The notes under the pieces were generated by a model. That model was not told the origin of the DNA, did no database searches, and saw only the letters and a program-made list of their open reading frames with translations. A DNA stretch of 64,000 bases, taken from positions 40,081,897 to 40,145,896 of the forward strand of contig JAHLJT010009419.1 of the NCBI GenBank assembly GCA_031308135.1, in the 5' to 3' direction. Both the position numbers and the translations under genes were made by a program. Each line of letters opens with the position of its first letter. Position 1 is the first letter of the stretch. This DNA is from Acheta domesticus. Taxonomy: Eukaryota > Arthropoda > Insecta > Orthoptera > Gryllidae. This document shows, piece after piece, positions 1 through 11,384 of the stretch.

Positions 1-378
1 AATCACCTTTGTTAGTTCCACTCTTTTTTACATTATTTTCTTTAAACTAAATGTTATTTATTTATTGAATTAAGTTATTCATATTAGAGGAATGCTTGGG
101 GAAAAAATTAAATTTTAAAATAGAAGATTTAATGGTTTGTATATTAACTAATTTACAAAGTAATATCCAAACACGTATAATTTTCAGAGTATAGTTTGTC
201 AAATATGGCAGTTTATTTAAATAGATCTGCAAAAAGGCTGCTCAAGGCAAGAGGCCCGCTCTCTGGAAGAAATCTGAGTTGAGATATTGTTTTAATATAC
301 ATTGGTTGTATGTGCTCAGAATTATTTTTTATTATTAGTATTGTTGTTGATATTATTGTTATTATTATTCCTCTAATT

Positions 379-602
379 CATGACTAGAGATGTTATGAGT
401 CGGTTGATTATAAAGTCTACTCCGCGTTGCTACCAGCTTCCTAAGGAGTAGACCTAGGGACTATCGGTGCTGCCTCTACAACACTTTGTGTAAAATGTGG
501 GCTGTTCCAAATAAAGCAATTTCTTGCACTTCCCAGTCTTATGCTTTACCTGGGAGTTTAGTCAAGTTCTTACACATTATTATTATTATTATTATTATTA
601 TT
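379..602 (+). repeat. ATT-tailed short interspersed repeat, copy 1
   Basis: A body of about 190 bp runs from GAGATGTTATGAGTCGG through AATAAAGCAATTTCTTGCAC and then reaches a (TTA)n tail at 576-602. A second copy with the same order of blocks lies at 863-1072. A conserved 3' block followed by a simple-repeat tail is what SINEs or RTE-mobilised short elements look like. I see no clear Pol III boxes in the body itself, so the class remains open. Confidence 0.6.
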
Positions 603-690
603 TAATTGTCACCATTCCCGTCACCTTGTTGGAAACTATACGCTCGGAATTATATATACATATAAGGAGCGATAGTGCGCTCGTGAAAAC

Positions 691-795
691 TGTTCAAAGG
701 GTTGGTTGACTCTGTAGCTTAGTGGTCAGAGCAGCTGGGCGTAAACCAGAAGGCCCGGGTTCGAATCCCGGTCGGGCCGACCAATTCTTTGAACA
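691..795 (+). repeat. tRNA-like element inside a long terminal stem
   Basis: Bases 708-778 fold roughly as a tRNA. TA is followed by a D-stem GCTT/GAGC, an anticodon stem with loop GCGTAAA, a perfect T-stem CCGGG/CCCGG and the B-box GGTTCGAATCC. The acceptor stem is imperfect, with A/C and T/C mismatches and wobbles. The stem continues outward: TGTTCAAAGGGTTGG at 691-705 pairs with CCAATTCTTTGAACA at 781-795, with two G/T wobbles. This makes a functional tRNA gene unlikely and a tRNA-derived mobile element or SINE head more likely. The loop would place GTA (Tyr) at the anticodon, but base 33 is C instead of T. Confidence 0.6.
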
Positions 796-801
796 AATTT
801 A

Positions 802-854
<53 letters not shown>
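802..854. repeat. (ATT)n microsatellite
   Basis: An almost pure ATT run directly follows the tRNA-like element and precedes the second ATT-tailed repeat. Similar runs occur at 576-602 and 1014-1072. Confidence 0.95.
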
Positions 855-856
<2 letters not shown>

Positions 857-862
857 CACTAC

Positions 863-1012
863 ATCACGACTAAAGATGTTATGAGTCGGCTCAAATTAAT
901 ATCTACTCCAGTTTGCAACCAGCAACCTAAGGAGCAGATCTAGGGACTGTCAGTGCCTCTACAATACTTTGCGCAAAATATGGCCTGTTCCAAATAAAGC
1001 GATTTCTTGCAC

Positions 1013-1072
<60 letters not shown>
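863..1072 (+). repeat. ATT-tailed short interspersed repeat, copy 2
   Basis: This is a second copy of the unit at 379-602. It shares GATGTTATGAGTCGG, a TCTACTCC...CCTAAGGAG block and AATAAAGCGATTTCTTGCAC, and ends in a pure (TTA)n tail at 1014-1072. The two copies are in the same orientation and bracket the tRNA-like hairpin. Confidence 0.6.
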
Positions 1073-1073
<1 letters not shown>

Positions 1074-1308
1074 TTTAACTGTGAGACTTGTGTTTTTTAC
1101 AAAAATGAGAATGCTCACTGTCATCATCTTTTTGTCCTTGTCACCATTCTTCCTCATGGACAGTGTTGGAATTTTTTTATTGAATAAAATGATTCTATCA
1201 AAAGTTGTTTTGGATAAAAACAACAAAAACAAACGTGAACATCATCAATACACTAATAGTGATTTTTACTTATTGCATCAAGTAAAATTTCAACTAACAA
1301 AAACGTAA

Positions 1309-1467
<159 letters not shown>

Positions 1468-1525
1468 TAAAAAATCTAATTTTGTTTTGCAAACATGTTT
1501 TGAGGAAATGTTGGGAAAATATTAA

Positions 1526-1648
<123 letters not shown>

Positions 1649-1692
1649 TAGTATTGAATGCAAAAAAAGTTTTTGTTCTTATTGAAATATGA

Positions 1693-1941
<249 letters not shown>

Positions 1942-2994
1942 TGATGCTTTGATTTTTTCCCCATTTTCTTTCTCTCTTTCTTTTTCTTCTTTTGTTTTCT
2001 ATTCTTTTTCTCCCACTAATTCAGTTAATTTGAAAATCAGTAGTGCAATAGGCTTAGCAATGCTTCGTCATTAGTTAACTATTAACTGAGGTTTTACTAT
2101 TAGTAATTAAAGAATTCAGTTCTGGTATTAGATGTATATAAACTGCAATTGTGCATGAAGCTGACTTTTTAGTCTTTTGAGTGCTTGCCAAGTTGCATTT
2201 GTATAAGGTGCTTACATTTTTTATTTTGCCAAAAAATATTTTGAATTTTTTATTTGTTATTATTTTGATACAAATTACATGGAAATTTTTTAGGAAAATG
2301 TAATGAATTTGTGAATACGCTAATGGCTTCCATTATCTATTTTTGTCTCAAGGTTTTTCATGTAAATGCTGCTGTAAACACAATTATTGAATTTAAAATT
2401 TACCAAAAAAGTCCTGTAACTTGTGGCTAAGGATGCCTTCTAAGGCTTTGGTTTAACCATGGCAGGAAACGTAGTTCTTATATTTATCTCTCTTGGTTGA
2501 ATCAGTGCACCCACTTGATCCGACTTGTGGACAAAGACTGGACATTTTTGTTTGACATGATTGCAATTGACATTCAGTAGTAGTGTCATTAGTTCCCTGT
2601 CAATTTCACATTGTTGTGACTTCTAAATTAAATAAATTGATCTCAATTTATATGATAAATTGAGATACATGTGTGAGGATTGTGAAGTTTGTAGTTCCAT
2701 GGTTCAAAGCATACCACACCACTATGAATATTTGAAGGTGGTAATTGAAAGTTGAAGGAGTGTATTTTACTCCATTGTATTAAAAATAAATAACTTTGCA
2801 AGTTATTTATATAAATAAAATATTATTTCCTGACATTCCCTATTTCTAGGTACATACGACTAATTATGTACATGAACGAGTATACTCAGGTTTTTTAAAT
2901 CCACATTCGTTGTTGTGCCTTAAAGTGCATAATTTAAAAAATTATTGATTGTAGTTATCAATATTCAAACGAAAAATATAATATTAATAATAAA

Positions 2995-3400
2995 ACTAGT
3001 GGTGCTACAGAATGGTATAGACTTTCATGTATTAGTTGTCTATTTCCTTTGGTCTCGGCTACCTATTTGGACTTGCCACATTCTCTTGCCAGCTGCCATC
3101 TATCGTACATATGGTATAAGTGCAAGTAGTGTTCACAGATAGAGGTTTTGCTTTCAATTGCTATTTTGTTACCACAAAAGACCAGGACCCACAAAAGAGA
3201 GATTCTGGCTACACCACGTGTTTGGGGATTTTTTTCCACTTCATTTAGCAACTGTATTTATCCACTTTTTCGTTATCAGGGACTGGACATACATTTTTTT
3301 CTCCCTTAAAATCCGCCGTTTTTTCACGGACTATTACATAACTTTCCCCATCGTACGTATTTTACTCCGTATATACATACGTATATGGGAAAGTAAAAAT
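2995..3400 (+). mobile_element. ACTAGT-family element, internally deleted 406-bp copy
   Basis: The left end is ACTAGTGGTGCTACAG followed by a TTTCCTTTGGTCTCGG block. The right end is the family's 3' block: a GTTCACAGA stretch, the CACCACGTGT box, TTTATCCACTTTTTCG, CGCCGTTTTTTCACG, and finally GTATATGGGAAAGTAAAAAT. The middle of about 1.1 kb, present in full-length copies, is missing. No coding capacity remains. It looks like a non-autonomous deletion derivative of the copy type at 32275-33845. Confidence 0.75.
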
Positions 3401-3705
3401 TGGACATTTTTGGACAGTCTTTTGTTTTATATTTGGTAAGTTAAGGGGTTAATATAGATATTTAGTTATCAAATTTTGCAGCCCATTTATCTCAGATTCC
3501 TGTATTACATTCTTTCATATCAGAGGTAGCCTTCATATCAATTACAGACAACTTCAAGTCATCTTTAGCAATTTTATCTAGGCATGTAGGGTATGAAGAA
3601 GAGAGTACAAGGAAAGAGTGTTTCAAATTTCATTATTAAGACCTGTGTAGAGCCAAATTTTTTCAACCGAACTGCTCTATTGAAAGAAATGGAGATCAAA
3701 ATACA

Positions 3706-4527
3706 TTTTTACTTTCCCTTAGTATAGGGAAAGTTATGTAATGCTGCGTGAAAAAAAACACGGATTTTCGGCAAAAAAAATTCATTGCCGGGCCTGATAA
3801 CGAAAATGTGGATAAATCTAGTTGGTAAATTAAGAAAATAAATGCCCTAACAAGTGGTGCAGCCAGAATCTCTGTTTTGTAGGTCCCTGATACCAAAAAA
3901 AAACAAAAAACAAAAAACAATTGAAAGCAAAACGTCTGTCTATCTGTCTGTGAAGAACGCCAGCGACTAAACCGTTCAATTGATTTTCTCCAACATTGAT
4001 ATTCCCCGATCAATCTGAGTGATCTCGTGGCCCCTTGAATTTGAAACCGATATTTTAATTTTAGGAGTACTTTACATTTTGGGACATTCAAAATTTTCAA
4101 AAAAATGGCCCCGACAATTTTGACCAAATATTGTTGTTGGATTGTCTGAAGGTCATTTATGAGAGTGTTGTAGATCTCACGTTGGTCAAAAACTCTGATT
4201 TTTTTAAAATTGAAAAAATTCAAAATTGTTTTGGCATCTTCCTACTACATTTATGAAGATACAATTTTTTTGGTTAATGAAATAGGTTCATAAAAAACGG
4301 ATCTTCAAATAAGGTCATGTTCAATTTTTCAAAAATTTGTATTTTGTTTTGCGAAATTTTGTGTCAAACATTGGCAATTTTTATTTTCTTTAAAGCATTT
4401 GTTCTTAAAAAACGCCCTTCATTTTTTGATTAAATTAGGACTTTAGATAGCATAAAGGTAGCTTTAGAGAATGGTGCAGGTTTCATGTTTGCCTGATCAG
4501 AAATGCCTAATTTTGCAACAACAACAA

Positions 4528-4575
<48 letters not shown>

Positions 4576-5979
4576 GTTCTGCCTCTTCCTACAACTACAA
4601 TTGTGAAGATACAATTGTTTTTTTAATGAAATATGCTCATCAAACACAGATCTTCAAATAAGGTCATGTGGAATTTTTCCAAAATGTGCGTGTTTGTGGA
4701 GTAATTGGGCGTCAAAATTTGTCGTCCACTCAACTAAGAGAATTTTAAAACGGTGCTAAAAATTTGTTAGGTAACCTATTTTAGGATCCTGAAATATAGA
4801 GGATAAATAACAAAAATACATTATTGTAAATACATAAAATTTTATAAAATGTAAAAATAACAGGCAGTCTTAGCTCAAATATAAAGAATGTTATTTGTTT
4901 TATTTCGGACGATTATAAAGCAAATAGGATTTGACGAGATTAATATATTGAACAAAACGCGTATTTTATAAAATATAATAATAATTATTAGTATATAATT
5001 ATTTCTGTCAAGCAATCTGCAAAGCTGTATTGAAAATGGCGCAACAATGCGGCAATAGATATTTTAAAAGCACATTGTTGGTGAACTAAGAGATGGTGGC
5101 AGCGATAAGATGAAGGTGTTTTATTTAGTAGAGCTTGTGTTTATAAATTAGATTAATGAATTTTTAGAAACGTATTTGATAATTTTTTTTTTTTATCCGT
5201 GTTGCGGGGTATAGAACATATTATTCACTGATTGAAAGGTCACTTATCTATGCATATGTTTGCATTTCATCAGTACATCATGAAACTGAACGTATGTAAA
5301 TGACTGTGTAATTAAATGTTATGAAATTGCATCTTGCATTTAGGTAGCTCATATAAAAGATTATGCACAGAAATCATTGTAATTTATATTGACTAGGAAA
5401 ATATTGGATTCATTTTAGGAAAATATTTTAAATAAAACTCATAGTTGAATTGGTAATAAATGTGTCTAGAAGTTTTGTAAGCAAACTACTAGTAAGAAAG
5501 TTTTCTCTGAAAGAATTAACATTTTTTCACAAAGATCAGTAAATGGTATGATGATGTTTATAGTTCCTTTTATTAATTAATGTATTTAATGTCAAATAAC
5601 AATTAAAAGCTGTGCGAGTTAAAATGTTTATAATGACTTCTAATGAAGTTTTTCGAAAACTCAAAAGGTTTCTGTGAAAGAGATTCAAATTTCAAATTTA
5701 CAGGAGCACTTAAACACCATTTTCTTGAAAGCGGCTCCAATTTTTTCAAAGCAAATTGGCATTTAGGATGAGGTGTTACTCTTCTTTAATATTCTTAAAA
5801 TATTTCTGTTCTACTATTACGCAACCAACAAATTAAGAAAACCTTTAAAAAAAATGTACTTTGGGCGGTGATAGATGGCGGCTGGCAAGAATATATGCAA
5901 AATCCAAATAGCTAGCAGAGACCAAAGGAAATAGAAAACAAATACAGGAAACCCTATGCTATTCTGTAGCACCACCAGT
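3706..5979 (-). mobile_element. ACTAGT-family element, reverse copy with a foreign middle
   Basis: Read on the - strand, the left end (ACTGGTGGTGCTAC) sits at 5979 and the right end (GGGAAAGTAAAAAT) at 3706. The parts at 5640-5979 and 3706-4790 match other copies. About 4800-5640 does not match any other copy in the window, so it is probably a later insertion or a diverged interior. A 175-codon - strand reading frame across 3696-4223 is built from element sequence and is not a gene. Confidence 0.65.
4528..4571. repeat. (AAT)n microsatellite
   Basis: An AAT run lies within the reverse ACTAGT-family element. Confidence 0.9.
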
Positions 5980-6658
5980 TATGTTGGTTGGGAATGATGT
6001 GAAGGTGTTATTTTACTGTCAGAATTTCACTGTTTTACTTCTGAACTGCAGAAATCTTTTTTATGAAGTTAGCAGTAATTGGATCTAAGACTTGTATGAA
6101 AATTTTAATTTTATTTGTGCGCAGGAAATATTTTCTTATTAAATTTAATGGTGAAATATTGTAATAGTGAATTCCTTTCTTCTGGTTAATATTAATGCAT
6201 GTACAAACAAAAATGCTACTTTGAAGTTTTTTCTGAAAATTACTTGGAATAAGGAAGGTTCTCTTTCAAAAACAATTATAAACATGTTCTCTTGTTATTC
6301 TAAACATGCTATATAATCAGTACAATAGTGAAAGTTGCCAAGTTCAAAAATGTATTGAAATTATCGTACAACTGTATTTAAAGAAAAATCTAGTTGAAGA
6401 TGATTCTGTTGAATTTGTCTACATGAAATGTTTGCTAGATAGGAGATAAGACTGATTTTCTTATAGACGCATTTTCATATGTAATAATGCTTTTTAAAAC
6501 CACAAAAACAAAATCTGGTTCAAGATTGATTATTCCTGAACATTTTTCTGCCCCCCCGTGGGTTAACTAAAGGATAAAGTCAACATAAAAAAAAATCAGT
6601 AATTTAGAACATCCAAACTTCTGGACTTCAGCAATTGCACTAACAAAAAGTATAGAAA

Positions 6659-8006
6659 ACTAGTGGTGCTACAGAATGGCACACACAGACTTTCCCGTAT
6701 TAGTTTTCTATTTCCTTGGGTCTTCACTAGCTATTCGGAATTGCCACAAACTCTTTCTTGCCAGCTGTTATCAATCACCACCAAAAGTACATTTTTTTGT
6801 CATTTTCTTAATTTTTCGGTTTCCTATTGGTAGAACGGAAACATTAATTTTAGAATATTAAAGAACACAAAAACCTAGTCATAAATGGCAATTTTCTTTT
6901 AAAAATGATGTGCCGTTTAAGAGAAAATGGCGTTTTAGCTCTACTAAAAATGCGAAATTTGAAGCTCATTTTCACAGAAAAGTTTTGAGTTTTCAAAATC
7001 CTTTATTTGAAGTTATTTAAAGCACTTCCACTCACAAATATAATAATGTTTACTAATTACTGGTAATGTGCATATTAAAGATGTGAGAGAGCTTTCAAAA
7101 AAAATTACAATTATATAATTTTTGAAAAAACAAAAAACAAAAAAAAAAAATTCAAAATAAACTTTACGCTATACTAAAGAGAGTAATTAGCACTATCTAT
7201 TACAAAAGTTTGAAGAAAAAATTTGCAGCCATATATGAGAAAATGGTGTTTGAGCATTTCTGAAAATGCGAAACTTTGAGCTACTTTTCACAGAAAACTG
7301 TTGTGTTTCCGATAAACTTTACTTGACATTATTTAAAGCAAATGTACTCCTAAATAAATCGATTTGAAAAAATCGCCGCTAATGTAAATATTATCAACGT
7401 GAGAAACATGTGAAAAAATTTACGTTTTTGTAATTTTTGAAAAAAACAACCTATAGAGCAATATGGCTTTTATGTCATCTAATAGAGTACATTTACCACT
7501 ATCCCTACCAAAAGTTTAAAGAAAAAATTTGGAGCCGTTTTTGAGAAAATCTTGGTTTTGTAATTTTTTAAAATAGCACATATTGCACCCAATATTGCAC
7601 GAAAACTACGAAAATATTGAAAAACATTTACATGACCTTTATGAAAGAACTTGATATGCAGAACAAATTTTATTTGAAGAAAAAATCTTCAATTTTGTAG
7701 TTGGGGAAAGACACTGAAAAAAAATTGAAACTTTCGCAATTTTCGAAAATTCAGAGTTATCCGTGAAAATCGGACCTATGCCATGTTAATAAGTGTATTT
7801 TACTCTATTCATACAAGAAATTTAAAGAAAAAATTTGGAGCCGTTTTTGAGAAAAAATTGAAAATGTCCGGGGAGCTTCATGTAAAGTACCTCCAAATTT
7901 TGAAGAATCTTTTTCAAAATCTCAAAGCTTCGACTAGAATCAAATCAACTGGGGAATATCCATTGGAAGAATCGTGCGTATGGTTTAGGTGCTAGCGGTG
8001 TTCACG

Positions 8007-8049
<43 letters not shown>

Positions 8050-8100
8050 GTTTTCCTTTCCAATATTGGAGATAGAGCATTTTTTTCCCTTAGTGAAAGC
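6659..8100 (+). mobile_element. ACTAGT-family element, near-full forward copy
   Basis: It starts ACTAGTGGTGCTACAG and keeps the family order: the TTGCCAGCTG block, the repeated phrase AAATTTGGAGCCGTTTTTGA at 7830-7850, the anti-stem AATCGCCGCTAATGTAAATA, and a GACA tract at 8006-8050. The normal 3' end (GGGAAAGTAAAAA) is not recognisable, so the copy is 3'-truncated or decayed near 8100. It lies head to head with the reverse copy ending at 5979. Confidence 0.7.
8006..8050. repeat. (GACA)n microsatellite
   Basis: This is an expanded GACA tract at the place where all family members carry a short GACGGACAGACAG block. It is an expansion of the element's own sequence. Confidence 0.9.
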
Positions 8101-9152
8101 CGTTTTTCAAAGACAGCTCTTTAAATAAGGCCTTGTACAAGTTTTCAAAAATCTGAATAGTTTCATGTAATTTTTGCAAGTCTTCGCAATCACAAATTCA
8201 AGTTTCCCATGCTGTGTTTACCGAAGAGTGTCTTGCACAAGAGATCATGTTGCAGTACAATAATGTAGTGCCATGACACAACAGTTTGAAATTCATAGAA
8301 TTAAGTTTAATTGCTTGATGATGTATTTTGCTCTAATGGAGTGCAGTTGCGGAATATTGAACTTGTGTTGACTGACTAGCTTTTAGATTTAGTTTTTGGA
8401 CTTTCTGTACTGCGATTAGTAATGAGTTTTACGAATGATGGCTGTGATGTGGACAAGACAGTCTTATATTATTGTGTAACTGATCCTAATGCGAGAACAT
8501 ACATGCAATGGCATCAAAAAGGTAGCAAAGGGGCTGTAGAATTTTGGTTGATTGATATTTCAGAATTACTTAAAAATGATTCCTGAATTTCATTTCTTTC
8601 TGAGGAAAAAAGAAATACACCCTTTCCTTCGTTTTGAATTAGTGGGTTATATCTGCGTTACAGATATTTTCAACACTTGCATGTGCAAAATTTATAAGAC
8701 CATGGTAGTTTTATTTTTTCTGCTGCTTTTTTTTTTAAAGTAATTTTTCCAATTGCAAGCTACGTAAAAGTTCATGAATGACATTGTGGGATGATAAATA
8801 CAACCTATTTGACCATAAAAACAAAGATAAATACAGCCATTTGACCATTTCAAATACTTTTTAAAATTTGGCTTAGATTTTGTAATTTTCATCCAAGTAA
8901 ACTTGCCAGAAATATATTATTATTGTTATTGATATTACTATTCTTCGAATCAATATCTTGGTTTTAAGAAATACCTGAAAACCAAGGAAAATCAAATTAG
9001 GCGAAAACTTGTGTTAAGTTAGTCATGCACAGAGTAAATTAAACTTTAGAGGGAATTAATATTTATGTAAAGTTGTTTCATTAAAACTTGAAATGCATCT
9101 GTTAATTACTGAGAATATATGGTGTTCGTCATTCCTTCTGCTCTTTTTTCAG

Positions 9153-9502
9153 GCCCTTTGAAGGATGCACCAAACCTATTGTGCACACCACATGCAGCAT
9201 TTTACTCTGATGCCTCTTGCACAGAGCTGCGTGAAATGGCTGCCAGTGAGATTCGGCGAGCCATTGTTGGACGCATTCCGGATTGCCTCCGTAATTGTGT
9301 GAACAAAGAGTATTTCCTGAATCCGTCTGGGTATGCTGAGGGGATCAATGGAGGCTACTACGCTGGGACACTGCCTGTACAGCAAGCCCACTCCACCACA
9401 CCTCATGACCAGGTACCACATTCAGTGGCAGCGAGTGGGGGGAGCGCTGGAGCATCAGGGCCTGGCGCCGCGGGGGCGGTTCCTGGACTGCCACACAGCA
9501 TA
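9153..9502 (+). CDS. CtBP: CtBP exon (catalytic His and start of the C-terminal tail)
   Basis: The exon completes Gly and encodes [20 protein letters not shown], then [20 protein letters not shown] and [20 protein letters not shown]. It ends in a low-complexity Gly/Ala/Ser/His-rich tail closing GLPHSI. The His of CTPHAAF completes the catalytic triad. The folded dehydrogenase domain finishes near NCVNKEYF, and the rest is the disordered tail of CtBP. The donor is ATA followed by GTAAGT at 9503. If the intron is not removed, translation reads three more residues (VSS) and stops at 9512-9514, giving a short-tailed isoform. Confidence 0.95.
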
Positions 9503-11318
9503 GTAAGTTCTTGAACGTGCCAGCATCACATGTGGCGTGTTTTGAATTTTATTTTCTGCCCTAAGTTTTTGTGTTTCTCAATATGGGTAGTGCTGGCAAG
9601 TACATTTTGTTAGCCAAATGCCATTACAAGTGATATGAACTTTTGATATTTTTGAAAACTGTTGTGTGTAGATGTTTATTTCATTTTATGATTTTTATTG
9701 CAAATCTAAAACAGATTGTAATCTATTATGGCTTCCTATTGTAATAAGTAAATGGTGGCATGTATGGTTGTTTTGAATGCTTAAGCATTGGTATGGGTGT
9801 TGTCATTTTGTTGTTTAACATGTTTCAAAGTAATAATGAGTGTAGATAACTTCAGTACAGTGTATTTTCCGAGATGGATATTTTACTGATCACTGTTATA
9901 TTTAAATTGCAATCTTGCTACACAAGCCTGTTGCGTTTATTTGTTTTGGTTCTATTTAAGTCTTAAATATTATCTTCCGTTAAGAGCAAACAAATCATGT
10001 TTTAAATTAATACTAAATTTGTACCATGATATTGTTAGTGATATCTATTGATTATTTACAAGATGAATAATACTGAAGATATAATATAAGTTGTAGATTA
10101 GGAATCTTAATGTATTTCTTCTTAATTGTATTTAATAGAAATGACTTAAACCTTGAGGCAGCAAAATTTTTGTTACATCAAGCTTATGCATTATAGATTG
10201 TTATACAGTGAAATCTTAAAGCTTGAGTAACAGTTGTCAAGAGAATTATTGTCTTGGTTACTTCATAATCTGGCTTGGAATACCTTGATTTCATGTTCAT
10301 TATTAAATGTATTTGTTTTTCTTTTAAGAGATACCTGTAAAACCTAATATATGCCAAGAAATTGTGAAATACACTGTTATGACTGCATAATTGTATTCAT
10401 AGTGTGAACTACACTTTATAATTTGTGGAAGTAAGTGTAATCTGTTCTCATAGTGTTGTGCTATTGCATGCAGAAAGTGTGGATGTCTTCTTGTTACATT
10501 GTTACAGGTGACTTACATCCACTAATCCTTCATAGTTGTAAATTTCTTTATTAACCATGAATGCATTAGCTTCATCGTTTACTGATGTATCATTAAAGTA
10601 ATGGTGTCTTCAATATGTTAAAATTCATAATAAGCTTGAGTTTTAAGATTTCACTGTACATAACAACTGTTTTTACAATAAACTTGTTTGACTTGTAATG
10701 GATCCTGTTTTTCCTGGGGCATCCTCCAAATCCAAATATTATTAGTTTGAAGAGAGCCACGTAATGTTCACAATTTGCAAAAATGATGCTGCCATCTAAT
10801 TCCTTGCCTAGGAAGATTTTGTAAAATCAGTATTGCAAGAGAGAAATGGGGTGAACAGTTTTAGAAAATGCAAATGGAGAAATTGTTGAATTAACTTGTT
10901 TTCAGAGGCTGAAAAACTTACTTTGTTTGACCTTCGAAGTTTTGAATTGCAGAAAAATTTGATTTTTATTTATTCCTATGGTGGGAATGAAGCATTGGGG
11001 TACTGGAGTAGTTGATCAAAATTCTTTAAAATATTTTAAATGACCTCATGAAGGGGCATATGTAGTTCAATCTCAGGCTTTGTTTTTTATTAGTGCTGTT
11101 TAATTGATGGGGAAAACCCTTTTTGTAATTTTATATTTTGACAAAAGATTTACCTTTTAATAAGAAGAATGTTGGTTACAATGGAAATTCATTTGCTCAT
11201 TCACCTCATTGCTTTTCTGCTGGCAAAATTTTTAGTACCTCAAGCTAGTAAATGCTAGTATTCGTGTGTAACACACAGAGTGTCCAAAATTTAATATATC
11301 CATCATTCTTTGTTGTAG
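9503..11318 (+). other. CtBP: CtBP last intron / alternative short-isoform 3' end
   Basis: Donor GTAAGT at 9503 and acceptor tctttgttgtag ending at 11318 define an intron of about 1.8 kb. An in-frame stop lies only nine bases in, at 9512-9514. An AATAAA signal is at 10677-10682, followed by a T-rich and TG-rich stretch. Together these would allow a retained-intron transcript ending inside the intron. No other gene or repeat is seen here. Confidence 0.6.
10677..10682 (+). terminator. Candidate poly(A) signal for short CtBP isoform
   Basis: A canonical AATAAA is followed within 30 bases by TTGTTTGACTTGTAATGG and TGTTTTTCCTG, a GT-rich downstream element. Its position about 1.17 kb after the retained-intron stop fits a short-isoform 3' UTR. 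This is inference. Confidence 0.35.
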
Positions 11319-11384
11319 CCGCTCAGCACTCCTGACCCGTCTAACCACCATTCTCAAAAGCCTGAGTCGTCAGAAGTGCACTAA
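11319..11384 (+). CDS. CtBP: CtBP terminal coding exon (long isoform)
   Basis: After tctttgttgtag the exon reads in phase 0 as PLSTPDPSNHH, then SQKPESSEVH, and stops with TAA at 11382-11384. The Ser/Pro-rich end with acidic EVH fits the C terminus of long CtBP isoforms. It joins cleanly to HSI of the previous exon. The long-isoform tail after the dehydrogenase core is therefore about 75 residues. Confidence 0.88.
   Translation, partial: PLSTPDPSNHHSQKPESSEVH

Noticed and set aside
708..778. Functional tRNA-Tyr gene
   Set aside because: The acceptor stem has mismatches, base 33 is C, the elements around it are repeats, and the stem extends far beyond a normal tRNA.
524..1187. Frames with poly-Tyr or poly-Leu
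   Set aside because: They are translations of (ATT)n/(TTA)n microsatellites and repeat tails.
3696..4223. 175-codon - strand frame
   Set aside because: It lies fully within an ACTAGT-family element and its translation reflects AT-rich repeat sequence.
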